This document shows positions 50,014-58,635 of a DNA stretch of 64,000 bases, one piece after another. The notes beneath the pieces are model-generated. The model was not told the DNA's origin and did not search any database. It was given only the letters and a program-made list of their open reading frames with translations. This stretch comes from Gemmatimonadota bacterium (GTDB lineage: Bacteria > Gemmatimonadota > Gemmatimonadetes > Gemmatimonadales > GWC2-71-9). Numbering within the stretch: the first letter of the stretch is position 1; every line of letters starts with the position of its first letter. The translations under genes were made by a program, and so were the position numbers. The stretch covers positions 2,437,501 to 2,501,500 of the forward strand of contig JADJOM010000003.1 of NCBI GenBank assembly GCA_016713785.1, read 5' to 3'.

Positions 50014-52344
50014 ATGACCACCACCCGCACGGCGCCTCCGGCGCCGGTGGCTGCTGTCGCCGCGCCGGGCGCGGTGCCGCGGCCACCGGCGACGCCGTCC
50101 ACCCTCGCCCGCGTGGCGCTCCTCGGGAATCACCTGCCGCGCCAGTGCGGCATCGCCACCTTCACCACCGACCTCGCCGCGGCGCTGGCCGGCGAGTATC
50201 CCGCCACCGACAGCTTCGTGGTGGCCATGAACGATGCCGGCCGGCATCACGCCTACCCACCCGCGGTGCGCTTCTCGGTGGACGAGCACGACGTCGCCGG
50301 GTATCGCCGCGCGGTGGACTTCCTCAACGTCTCCAACGTCGACGTGCTCTCCCTGCAGCACGAGTACGGCATCTTCGGCGGCCGCGCCGGGGCGCTGGTG
50401 CTCTCGCTGCTCGGCGAGCTGCGGATGCCCATCGTCACCACCCTGCACACCATCCTGGCCGATCCTGACCCGGCCCAGCACCGGGTCATGGACGAGATCC
50501 TGCGCCTCTCCGAGCGCCTGGTGGTGATGAGCGCCCACGGGGCCGGCCTGCTCGAGCGGGTCCACGGCGTCTCGCCCGACCGCATCGACCTGATCCCCCA
50601 CGGCATCCCCGAGGTGATGTTCGCCGCCGGCGACAAGGACCGCCTCGGCGTCGAGGGCAAGGTGGTGCTGCTCACCTTCGGCCTCCTCTCGCCGGACAAG
50701 GGCATCGAGTACGTCATCGACGCGCTCCCGGCGATCCTCGAGGCCTGCCCCGACACGGTGTACATCGTGCTCGGCGCCACCCATCCCCACGTGCTGGCCC
50801 ACGCGGGGGAGAGCTACCGGCTGATGCTGGAGGCCCGGGCCCAGCGGCTGGGCGTCGACGCGAGCATGATCTTCCACAACCGCTTCGTGGCCCAGGCGGA
50901 GCTGGGCGAGTTCCTCACCGCCGCCGACATCTACATCACGCCCTACCTCAACCCCGAGCAGAGCACCTCCGGCACCCTGGCCTACGCGGTCGGCGCCGGG
51001 AAGGCGGTGATCTCCACCCCCTACCGCTACGCCACCGAGCTCCTCGCCGCGGGCCGCGGCGTGCTGGTGCCGTGGCGGGACGCAGGCGCCATCGCCCGCG
51101 AGGTGATCGGCCTCCAGCGCGATACGCCGCGCGCCGCGGCCATGCGGGCCCGCGCCGCCGCCTACGGCCGCGGCGCGGCCTGGGGCCCCGTGGCCCGGCT
51201 CCATGTGCGGAGCATGACCCAGGCGGTGCGCTCCCACGCCGAGCGGCGCCGCACCGCCTTCCACGCGCGCACCCTGGCCGAGCGGCCGCCCAGCCTCCCG
51301 GAGCTCAACCTCGACCACCTCGAGTGCCTCACCGACGACACCGGGATGCTGCAGCACGCCTCGTTCGTGGTGCCGCGCTACGCCGAGGGCTACTGCCTCG
51401 ACGACAACGCGCGGGCGCTGATGCTCATGGTCCTGCTGGAGCAGTCCGGCGGCAGCGAGCGGCGGATCGTGCGCCGCCTCGCCTCGCGGTACCTCGCCTT
51501 CGTCAGCCACGCCTTCCACCCCGCGTACGGCCGGTTCCGCAACTTCCTCACCTACGAGCGCACCTGGGGCGAGGCGCGCGGCTCGGAAGACAGCCATGGC
51601 CGTGCCCTCTGGGCCCTCGGCACCCTGGTGGGCCGGGCCGGCGATCCCGGCAGCCAGAGCCTCGGCGGCGACCTCTTCCACGCCGCCCTCCCCGCGCTGA
51701 CCCACCTCTCGAGCCCCCGCGCGTGGGCCTACGCCCTGCTCGGCATCGACGAGTACCTCCGGGCTTTCCAGGGGGATACCTCGGTGCAGGCCATGCGGGG
51801 CCTGCTCACCGGCCGGCTGCACGACCTCTACCAGCGCGCCAGCACCCCGGCGTGGCCCTGGTTCGAGGATTCGGTCACCTACTGCAACGCCCGCCTGCCC
51901 CAGGCCCTCATCGTCTCGGGACACGCCATGGGCCGGGCCGACCTCGTCGCCGTGGGCACCCGCGCCCTCGACTGGCTCGGCGGGCTGCAGCACACCCCCG
52001 ACGGCTACTTCGCGCCCATCGGCTCCAACGGGTTCTACCACCGGTCCGGCGAGCCGGCCCGCTTCGACCAGCAGCCGGTGGAGGCCTGTGGCATGGTCGC
52101 GGCCTCCCTCGACGCGCACCGCATCACCGCCGATCCCCGCTGGACCAGCTACGCCGGCTCCGCCTTCCGCTGGTTCCTGGGCCAGAACCACCTGCAGCAG
52201 ACCGTCTACGACCCCTCGACCGGGGGATGCCGCGACGGGCTCCACGCCGACCGCCTCAACCAGAACCAGGGCGCCGAGTCCACCCTGTCCTTCCTGCTCG
52301 CCCTGTGGGGCATGCGCGCCGCCGAACGGGCGGACCTCTCCTGA
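50014..52344 (+). CDS. GT4 glycosyltransferase fused to an (alpha/alpha)-barrel-like domain
   Basis: 776 residues. The N-terminal half (about 30-410) is a GT-B/GT4 glycosyltransferase: LGNHLPRQCGIATFTTDLA, SLQHEYGIFGG, TFGLLSPDKGIEYVIDALP, and the nucleotide-sugar Glu motif near TPYLNPEQSTSGTLAYAVGAGKAVISTPY. The C-terminal half (about 440-770) is helix-rich with CLDDNARALML, SEDSHGRALWALG, GFYHRSG and QPVEACGM, resembling (alpha/alpha)6 sugar-active barrels. It lies directly before a GH130 gene (24-nt gap), an arrangement suggesting synthesis or turnover of a mannose-type oligosaccharide. ATG 50014 chosen; upstream codons back to 49843 lack support. Confidence 0.9.
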   Translation: MTTTRTAPPAPVAAVAAPGAVPRPPATPSTLARVALLGNHLPRQCGIATFTTDLAAALAGEYPATDSFVVAMNDAGRHHAYPPAVRFSVDEHDVAGYRRAVDFLNVSNVDVLSLQHEYGIFGGRAGALVLSLLGELRMPIVTTLHTILADPDPAQHRVMDEILRLSERLVVMSAHGAGLLERVHGVSPDRIDLIPHGIPEVMFAAGDKDRLGVEGKVVLLTFGLLSPDKGIEYVIDALPAILEACPDTVYIVLGATHPHVLAHAGESYRLMLEARAQRLGVDASMIFHNRFVAQAELGEFLTAADIYITPYLNPEQSTSGTLAYAVGAGKAVISTPYRYATELLAAGRGVLVPWRDAGAIAREVIGLQRDTPRAAAMRARAAAYGRGAAWGPVARLHVRSMTQAVRSHAERRRTAFHARTLAERPPSLPELNLDHLECLTDDTGMLQHASFVVPRYAEGYCLDDNARALMLMVLLEQSGGSERRIVRRLASRYLAFVSHAFHPAYGRFRNFLTYERTWGEARGSEDSHGRALWALGTLVGRAGDPGSQSLGGDLFHAALPALTHLSSPRAWAYALLGIDEYLRAFQGDTSVQAMRGLLTGRLHDLYQRASTPAWPWFEDSVTYCNARLPQALIVSGHAMGRADLVAVGTRALDWLGGLQHTPDGYFAPIGSNGFYHRSGEPARFDQQPVEACGMVAASLDAHRITADPRWTSYAGSAFRWFLGQNHLQQTVYDPSTGGCRDGLHADRLNQNQGAESTLSFLLALWGMRAAERADLS

Positions 52345-52368
52345 TGGACCTATGGCGGTGATCGACCC

Positions 52369-53409
52369 ATGAACCCGACGCAGCACTACGAAGTCCTCTT
52401 CCGGCGTCACGACCGGAACCCGATCCTCACCGCGGCGGACTGGCCCTACCCCGCCCACACCGTCTTCAATGCCGGTGCCACCCGGCTCCAGGACGGCACC
52501 ACGCTGCTGCTCTGCCGCGTGGAGGATCGTCGCGGCCACTCCCACCTGTGCGCCGCGCGCTCGGCCAATGGCGTGGACAACTGGACCATCGACACGGCGC
52601 CCACCTTCGCGCCGGACCCGGCGCACTACCCCGAGGAGCTCTGGGGCGTCGAGGATCCCCGCATCACCTTCGTGCCCGAGCTCGGGCAGTACGCGATCGC
52701 CTACACCGCGTTCAGCCGCGGCGGGCCGGGCGTCGCGCTGGCGCTGACCGACGACTTCGTGTCCTTCGAGCGGCTGGGCCTCGTCATGCAGCCCGACGAC
52801 AAGGACGCGGCCCTCCTGCCGCACCGGATCGACGGGAACTTCGCGCTGCTGCACCGTCCCATGCACGACTCCGGCGCGCACATCTGGATTTCCTACTCCC
52901 CCGACCTCCGCAACTGGGGCGGGCACAAGCTGGTCCTGCCGGCCCGGCGCGGTGGGTGGTGGGACGCCAACAAGGTGGGACTCTCGCCGCCGCTCATCGA
53001 GACGCCGGAAGGCTGGCTGATGATCTACCACGGCGTGCGGCAGACCGCCTCCGGCGGCCTCTACCGGCTTGGGCTCGCGCTGCTCGATCGCGAGCGCCCC
53101 GACCAGGTCCTGCTCCGCGGCGACATGTGGGTCTTCGGCCCCGAGACCCGCTACGAGCGCGAGGGGGACGTCGGCAACGTCGCCTTTCCCTGCGGCTACA
53201 CCGTCGGGTCCGACGGCGACACCCTGTTCCTCTACTATGGCGCGGCCGACACCTGCATCGCGCTGGCCACCGGGAGCATCCGCAGCCTCCTCCGCTGGCT
53301 CGACGAACATGGCAGCGCCCCGGTCAGCGCCGAGCCACCGGCGACCCGTCCCTCCCAACCCTTCATCCCCCGGGAGGAGCAGCCCACCACCGCCCGCCTG
53401 CGGGCGTAG
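52369..53409 (+). CDS. GH130 family beta-mannoside phosphorylase-like protein
   Basis: 346 residues, five-bladed propeller type. Motifs: RRHDRNPILTAADWP, FNAGATRL, ELWGVEDPRITFVPE with the catalytic Asp, DGNFALLHRP, WWDANKVGLSPPLIETPEGWLMIYHGV and GDVGNVAFPCG. GH130 enzymes phosphorolyse (or hydrolyse) beta-1,4- or 1,2-mannosides. No signal peptide, so cytosolic, which suits phosphorolysis. The C-terminal 35 residues are a low-complexity tail. Co-transcribed with the glycosyltransferase upstream. Confidence 0.92.
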   Translation: MNPTQHYEVLFRRHDRNPILTAADWPYPAHTVFNAGATRLQDGTTLLLCRVEDRRGHSHLCAARSANGVDNWTIDTAPTFAPDPAHYPEELWGVEDPRITFVPELGQYAIAYTAFSRGGPGVALALTDDFVSFERLGLVMQPDDKDAALLPHRIDGNFALLHRPMHDSGAHIWISYSPDLRNWGGHKLVLPARRGGWWDANKVGLSPPLIETPEGWLMIYHGVRQTASGGLYRLGLALLDRERPDQVLLRGDMWVFGPETRYEREGDVGNVAFPCGYTVGSDGDTLFLYYGAADTCIALATGSIRSLLRWLDEHGSAPVSAEPPATRPSQPFIPREEQPTTARLRA

Positions 53410-53683
53410 GGACCGGGGTTGCCAGCCGGGGGGAACGGTCGGCGCCGTGAGGACCGCGACTCCACCCGGCCGCAAGCCCGGGTGTCCGAGTTCCGCGACC
53501 GTCCCGCTTCGGGACAGCCCCGCTCGTTTCGAGTGAGCCGCGGCGTTCACGGCAATCCATGACGCGTCATGTAATCCCAACGGCCGTGAGGGCTTAGCCA
53601 ATCCCGCGGCGCTGGCGCGGGCCCTGCCCTGACAGGACCCCGAGTGCCGCATTCCTCCCACCTCCCTGAACGGAGTCCCCTCG
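53410..53683. other. Intergenic region with hairpin and 12-bp palindrome
   Basis: Perfect hairpin GTCCCG-CTT-CGGGAC at 53501-53515 may end the GH130 transcript, though no T-run follows. A perfect 12-bp palindrome ATGACGCGTCAT at 53559-53570 is a candidate operator for the lipoprotein gene that follows. No gene was seen here. Confidence 0.4.
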
Positions 53684-54295
53684 ATGCACCGTCGTCTACC
53701 GGCCGTCTTCGGCCTCGCCCTGGTCGCGACCCTCGCGACCGCCTGCAGCAGCGAGATGACCTCACCCACCGGCACCCCGACCGCCTCGGCGAGCGGGTCG
53801 GGCGGCGGTGGGGGCGGCGGTGGCGGTGGCGGTGGCGGCGGTGGTGGAGGCGGCGGCGGCGGAACGCCCAAGCCGGGACGGATCTCGCGGGTCTCCGCGG
53901 CCGCGGTCTGCGACGCCGGCACCTCGGTGAGCGTCACCCTCGACCGTGGCTTCCAGGATCGCATCAACGTGACGATGAACTGGGTCGCCTCGCCCACCCC
54001 GGTGGGTCCGCCGATCCCGCCCAGCACCTTCCCCCAGACCAGCCTGGGCGGCTGGTGGGACGTCAACATCAAGGATGACGCGACGGCCGCCCTCATCATG
54101 GGCTACGGCACCGGCGTCGGCCTCGTCACCCCGAGCATGCAGGTCACCAACCTCGGCCGCAGCGTCCTGCCGGGGACCTACAACCTGACCTTCCTCGCCA
54201 CCAAGCGCCCGCTCGATCCGACCACCGGGCTCCCCCTCCCGGGCGGCACGATCGCCGAGACCTGCACGGCGCACTTCACCGTCGTGGCGCGGTAG
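53684..54295 (+). CDS. Putative lipoprotein with poly-glycine linker
   Basis: 203 residues. The signal peptide (about 1-20, VFGLALVATLATAC) ends in a lipobox-like ATAC. A Ser/Thr stretch is followed by an uninterrupted run of about 21 glycines (about 43-63, encoded by mixed GGN codons) and a C-terminal beta-rich domain of unknown family (ISRVSAAAVCDAGTSVSV...TYNLTFLATKRP) containing two cysteines. Probably a surface-exposed protein on a flexible tether. Its TAG stop lies inside the first base pairs of the 9-nt repeat terminator. Confidence 0.75.
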   Translation: MHRRLPAVFGLALVATLATACSSEMTSPTGTPTASASGSGGGGGGGGGGGGGGGGGGGGGTPKPGRISRVSAAAVCDAGTSVSVTLDRGFQDRINVTMNWVASPTPVGPPIPPSTFPQTSLGGWWDVNIKDDATAALIMGYGTGVGLVTPSMQVTNLGRSVLPGTYNLTFLATKRPLDPTTGLPLPGGTIAETCTAHFTVVAR

Positions 54296-54360
54296 GCGGT
54301 AAGGCGGTAAGGCGGTACTTACCGCCTTACCGCCTTACCGCCCTACCGCCCTACCGCCTA
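54293..54360. terminator. Tandem 9-nt inverted repeat, bidirectional terminator-like
   Basis: Left arm 54295-54317 (GGCGGTAAG units) pairs perfectly over 23 bp with 54320-54342, leaving a 2-nt loop; two more TACCGCCC-type units follow to 54360. The stop codons of both convergent neighbours (54293-54295 and 54358-54360, each TAG) are parts of the repeat. Confidence 0.75.
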
Positions 54361-55998
54361 CGGCTCCACCCGCCACACCGTCACCTCCTGCGTCCCCGCC
54401 CCGCCCACGCTGCGGCCGGCCACCACCACCCGCCCGCTGCCGTCGAGCACCACGCCGCGGGCGCCGTCGTTGCCGCTGCCGCCCGCCGCCTGGCCATGCA
54501 CCAGGACGCCGCCGCCGTTGAAGAGCCCGTCGAGGATGCCGCCGGCGGTGAAGCGCCAGATGACCATGTCCTGGTTGCCGGCGCCGTTGGCGCTCTCGCC
54601 CACCAGGTACACCCGTCCGGCGCCGTCGACGGCCACGTCGCGCCCGGTGTCGGTGCCGTTGCCACCGGCAGTGCCGCCCACGGTAGCGTAGCCGCTGCCG
54701 TTGAACGTCAGGTCGAGGGCGCCGGCGCTGGTGAGCCGCCACACCGCCGCGTCGTCGCCGCCGGCGGCGCTCGGGCTCCAGCCGGAGACCAGGATGGCGC
54801 CGCCGTGGAAGGTCACCGTCCGCCCCACGTCGTTGCCGTTGCCGCCGGCGGCGTTGTCGTGGGTCATCCGGCCGGTGCCGTTGAAGCCGGCATCCGGGGT
54901 GCCGTCGTCGTGGAAGCGCCAGACGGTCATGTCCTGGTTGCCGGAGGCGTTGCTGCTGTAGCCCGCCATGACGATCCGGTCGCTGCCGTCCACGGCGATC
55001 CCCACCCCGATGTCCTCACCGGTGGCGACGCCGGAGCCCGCGGAGTAATTGGCGGTGACCAGGCCGTCGCCGTCGAAGCTCGAGTCGGGGATCCCGGCGG
55101 CGGTGAAGCGCCACACCGCCGCGTCCCAGTCGAAGCCGTTCCAGGCAAAGCCGCTCACCACGATCCGCCCGCTGCCGTCGAGCGCCACCCCCACCCCGCC
55201 GGCCTGCGGGCTCGTCAGGCGCGCCAGGCCGTTGGTGCCGAAGGTGTTGTCGGGCGTGCCGTTGGCCAGGAAGCGCCACACCGCCACGCCCCAGATGCCG
55301 TGGGCGTCGATGTCGTACCCCGCCGCCACGATCCGCCCGCTGCCGTCGATGGCCACGCTGGTGCCCACCACCTCGGGGAGCAGCGTGTCGGCCACGATCT
55401 CGCCGGGGTGGAACGCCTGGCCCCCGCTGCCGAAGCCGCCGTCGAGCGCGCCCGCCGTGGTGAGCCGCCAGAGCGCCAGCTCCAGCGCGCCGGTGGCGGC
55501 GTTGCGGCTGTGGCCCACCACCACGAGGCGGCCGCTGCCGTCGAGCGCCACCTCGTTGCCCGAGTCGTCGAGGTTGTCGCCCCGGTCGAAGAAGGCCAGC
55601 CCGTCGTGTCCCGCGCCGAAGGTGGTGTCGAGCGCGGTGGTGACCGCCGCGCAGTCCACCGCCACGTCGGTCACGTCGGCGCCGGCCACGGTGCCGCCGC
55701 CGTTGGTCACCCCGCAGAACATCCCCGCCGGCTGCGTGGCCACGGTCACGTCGTAGTCAGTGCCATCCGTGAGGGTGGCGGCGAAGGTGAAGGGTCCGTT
55801 GCCGGACAGCGTGGTGCCGTCGGCGCCGTTGTTCTCGAGTGCCACCGACGTCCCGGCGAGCAGCCCCGCGAGGGTGCCGCCGACGGCGTAGCGCGGCGTG
55901 CCTGGACCATTGGATTCGGAACCGCAGGCGGCGAGCGCCAGCGCGGCGAGGAACGGAACCAGCGGCCAGCGGACGCCGGCCAGGAGCGGACGAACCAT
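54358..55998 (-). CDS. Delta-60 repeat (TIGR02608-like) lipoprotein
   Basis: 546 residues. Signal peptide with lipobox LAAC (about 1-24). After an N-terminal beta region (about 30-120, SVALENNGADGTTLSGNGPFTF) come seven repeats of about 55-60 residues with the motif VALDGSGRIVVAGY...DMTVWRFxxxGxxDxxFxxxG, the pattern of delta-60 beta-propeller repeats. Extracellular, ligand unknown. The gene is bracketed by two blocks of the same 9-nt repeat. Confidence 0.88.
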   Translation of the reverse strand: MVRPLLAGVRWPLVPFLAALALAACGSESNGPGTPRYAVGGTLAGLLAGTSVALENNGADGTTLSGNGPFTFAATLTDGTDYDVTVATQPAGMFCGVTNGGGTVAGADVTDVAVDCAAVTTALDTTFGAGHDGLAFFDRGDNLDDSGNEVALDGSGRLVVVGHSRNAATGALELALWRLTTAGALDGGFGSGGQAFHPGEIVADTLLPEVVGTSVAIDGSGRIVAAGYDIDAHGIWGVAVWRFLANGTPDNTFGTNGLARLTSPQAGGVGVALDGSGRIVVSGFAWNGFDWDAAVWRFTAAGIPDSSFDGDGLVTANYSAGSGVATGEDIGVGIAVDGSDRIVMAGYSSNASGNQDMTVWRFHDDGTPDAGFNGTGRMTHDNAAGGNGNDVGRTVTFHGGAILVSGWSPSAAGGDDAAVWRLTSAGALDLTFNGSGYATVGGTAGGNGTDTGRDVAVDGAGRVYLVGESANGAGNQDMVIWRFTAGGILDGLFNGGGVLVHGQAAGGSGNDGARGVVLDGSGRVVVAGRSVGGAGTQEVTVWRVEP

Positions 55999-56068
55999 GG
56001 GGCACTCTGATGTGGGGAGAGGCCCAAGGCTCGCACATCCCGCTCGGCGGCGCGGTGAGGGGAGTCAC

Positions 56069-56149
56069 AGGCGGTAGGGCGGTAGGGGCGGCACCTACCG
56101 CCGTACCGCCGTACCGCCCTACCGCCCTACCGCCCTACCGCCTTACCGC
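56069..56149. repeat. Second block of tandem TACCGCCCT repeats with inverted arm
   Basis: Left arm 56069-56091 (GGCGGTAGG units) faces right arm 56096-56149, six tandem TACCGCC[CGT][TG]-type units. Same unit as at 54293-54360. It lies between the S9 peptidase stop (56151) and the propeller-lipoprotein start (55998) and can fold as a long hairpin downstream of the peptidase. Confidence 0.7.
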
Positions 56150-56150
56150 T

Positions 56151-58493
56151 TCACGGCGTCCCCTCCACCCGGCGCGGCCCGCCGATCCGGTACTCCTTCG
56201 GCGGGATGTTCCCCTGCAGGTGCTCCACGAAGTAGTCCCAGCGCCGGCGCATGATGTACGGCGTGTCCTTGCCGTAGCCGTGGCGCGCGTCGGGCAGCAT
56301 GATCTGGTCGAAGTCCTTGTTGGCGTTCATCAGCGCCTGCGCCACCAGCTGGGTGTTGTAGGGCGGCACGTTGTCGTCCATCATGCCGTGGATCAGGAAC
56401 AGCTTCCCCTTGAGCCGGGCGGCGTGGGTCTGGTTCGCGGCGGCGATGTAGCCGGCGCTGTCGGCCGCGGTGACCATCAGCCCCTGGTAGCGCTCTCCCC
56501 AGTCGTCCTCGTACACCCGGTTGTCGTGGTTGCCGCTCTCGGCGATCCCCACCTTGAAGAAGTCGGGGTAGGCGAACATCGCCGCCGCCGTGGCGAACCC
56601 GCCCCCGGAATGGCCCCAGATCCCCGCCTGGTCGATGTCGATGAACGGGTAGCGCCGCGCCAGCTCCTGCATCCCCGCCACCTGGTCGGGGATGGTGTTG
56701 TCGTTCATGCGGCCGTAGTAGAAGTCGTGGAACGCCTTCGACCGCCCCGGCGTCCCCATGCCGTCGAGCTGCACCACGACGAAGCCGAGCTCCGCCAGCG
56801 CCTGGTGATCGCCGCGGGCGGGGGCGAAGGCGCGGGTCCCCACGCTGCCCGACTGCGGCCCGGGGTAGATGTTGTTGACGATCGGGTATTTCCGGGTCGA
56901 GTCCAGGGTGCTCGGCAGGTACATCAGCCCGTAGATGTCCGTGGTGCCGTCGCGGCCCTTCACGGTCACCGGCACCGGCGGCCGCCACCCGGTGGCGAGC
57001 AGGCGCGAGATGTCGGCCTTCTCGAGCGGCAGCACCACCTTGCCGGCGGCGTCGCGCAGCACCGTCACCGGCGGGGTATTCGGGGTCGACCAGGTGTCGG
57101 TGAAGTACGCCCCGTCCGGCGAGAGCGACACGCTGTGGTGGCCCACGTCGGGGGTGAGCAGGGTGAGGCCCTTGCCGTCGAAGCCCACCCGGTAGAAGTG
57201 CTGGAAGTACGGGTCGCGCCCCGGCTCGTGGCCGTTCATCAGGAACCAGACCTGCCGCGCCTTCTCGTCCACCCGCACCAGCCGGGTGACGTTCCCCTCG
57301 CCGCTGGTGATCCGGGACTTGAGCGCCCCCCGCTGCAGGTCGAAGAGGTAGAGCTGGGTCCAGTTGTCACGCTCCGACCACCAGATCACCTCGTTGGTGG
57401 CGGGGAGCACCTTCCAGAGGTCCTCGGGCATCGAGGCGTCGCCCACCTGGGTGGCGCTGTGCTCGTGCAGCACCTCGCGTACCTCACCGGTGGCGGCGTC
57501 GGCCACGCGGAGCCAGGCGTCCTTGTGGTCGCGCGAGCTCGAGATGAACGCCAGCCGGGTGCCGTCGGGCGACCACTGCGCGTCACACAGCCCGCGGCCG
57601 CAGGCCACGTGGTCGCTCACGGTGGAGCGGTGGAAGTCGGGCGGCATGCGGAGCCGCACCACCCGCGGCGCGTCCCCCGACAGGTCGATGATCACCCGCT
57701 CGATGCGGAACACCACGCTGTCACCCGGCAGCGGGTACTTCCACTGCTCCAGCACCGGCGCCCCCGGCGTGGTGCGGGCCAGCACCATGTCGCGCACCCC
57801 GCGGCCGTCGTGCTGGAAGGTGGCGATCCGGCGGCTGTCCGGCGACCAGGTGACGACCGGGTCATCGCCATGCACCCAGCCGGCGTTGTTGGTGGCGTAG
57901 CCGTAGTCCTTCACCCCGTCGGTGGTGAGCTGGGTCTCCACCCCGCTGCTGAGCTGCTTCGCCCAGAGGTTGTGGTCGCGGATGAACACCGCGGTGCTGC
58001 TGTCGGGCGAGAGGCTCGCGTCGGGCGGCACCTCCGGGCGCGGGCTGAGCGCGGTGCACGCCGTCCCCGCCCGGTCGCAGCGCCACCGGTCCTTGCCCCA
58101 CGACAGCGTGAGCGCGCTGCCATCGGCCGAGAGCGCGAAGCTCCCGAAGGGCAGCCGCTCCGCCTTGACCGGACGCCCCGTGGCCTTGGCCAGCGCCGCC
58201 GCCATCGCGGCATGATCGAACGCCGGCGCCCGGGTCTTCTTCTTCGGGTCCACCAGCAGGAACGTCGCCCCCTCCGGCGTGGCGGCGCGGTACCAGAAGC
58301 GGCCGTCGGGCAGCCAGGTGACCTGGCTCGCCGTGCCGCTCACCAAACCGAAGGTGGTCTGCCCCAGCCGGCGTTCCGCCTGGGCGTAGTCATCCGCGGT
58401 GAGCTGGCGGGGGGCGCGGGCCGGGGCCTGCGCGTCGAGCGCGAGGGGCAGCAACAGCAGCGTGGCGATGGGGGCAAGGCGATGGAGGCGCAT
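56151..58493 (-). CDS. Secreted S9 family peptidase (dipeptidyl-peptidase IV-like)
   Basis: 780 residues. Signal peptide 1-22 (ATLLLLPLALDAQA). The eight-bladed DPP-IV propeller (about 40-520) has SPDSRRIATF, WSPDGTRLAFISS and the WSERDNW motif. The alpha/beta hydrolase domain has nucleophile Ser in GHSGGGFAT, Asp in MDDNVPP and His in ARHGYG. Cleaves N-terminal dipeptides, probably Xaa-Pro, outside the cytoplasm. Divergent from the alcohol dehydrogenase gene. Confidence 0.94.
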   Translation of the reverse strand: MRLHRLAPIATLLLLPLALDAQAPARAPRQLTADDYAQAERRLGQTTFGLVSGTASQVTWLPDGRFWYRAATPEGATFLLVDPKKKTRAPAFDHAAMAAALAKATGRPVKAERLPFGSFALSADGSALTLSWGKDRWRCDRAGTACTALSPRPEVPPDASLSPDSSTAVFIRDHNLWAKQLSSGVETQLTTDGVKDYGYATNNAGWVHGDDPVVTWSPDSRRIATFQHDGRGVRDMVLARTTPGAPVLEQWKYPLPGDSVVFRIERVIIDLSGDAPRVVRLRMPPDFHRSTVSDHVACGRGLCDAQWSPDGTRLAFISSSRDHKDAWLRVADAATGEVREVLHEHSATQVGDASMPEDLWKVLPATNEVIWWSERDNWTQLYLFDLQRGALKSRITSGEGNVTRLVRVDEKARQVWFLMNGHEPGRDPYFQHFYRVGFDGKGLTLLTPDVGHHSVSLSPDGAYFTDTWSTPNTPPVTVLRDAAGKVVLPLEKADISRLLATGWRPPVPVTVKGRDGTTDIYGLMYLPSTLDSTRKYPIVNNIYPGPQSGSVGTRAFAPARGDHQALAELGFVVVQLDGMGTPGRSKAFHDFYYGRMNDNTIPDQVAGMQELARRYPFIDIDQAGIWGHSGGGFATAAAMFAYPDFFKVGIAESGNHDNRVYEDDWGERYQGLMVTAADSAGYIAAANQTHAARLKGKLFLIHGMMDDNVPPYNTQLVAQALMNANKDFDQIMLPDARHGYGKDTPYIMRRRWDYFVEHLQGNIPPKEYRIGGPRRVEGTP

Positions 58494-58635
58494 GGGACCG
58501 GGGGGGGGAGAGGGCAGGGCAACGTCCAGCGGGCGGCTACTATTGTATCACGGACCGGCCACCGGTGCACCTCCCGCCTCCGGGCCCCGTCCGACGATCC
58601 GCCCTCCACCTCCCGCCGCGCAAGGACCACCCGTC

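Noticed and set aside
49888..54099. 1403-codon open frame on the minus strand
   Set aside because: Antisense to the glycosyltransferase and GH130 genes; composition is typical of high-GC shadow frames (His/Val/Gly/Arg-rich, no domains).
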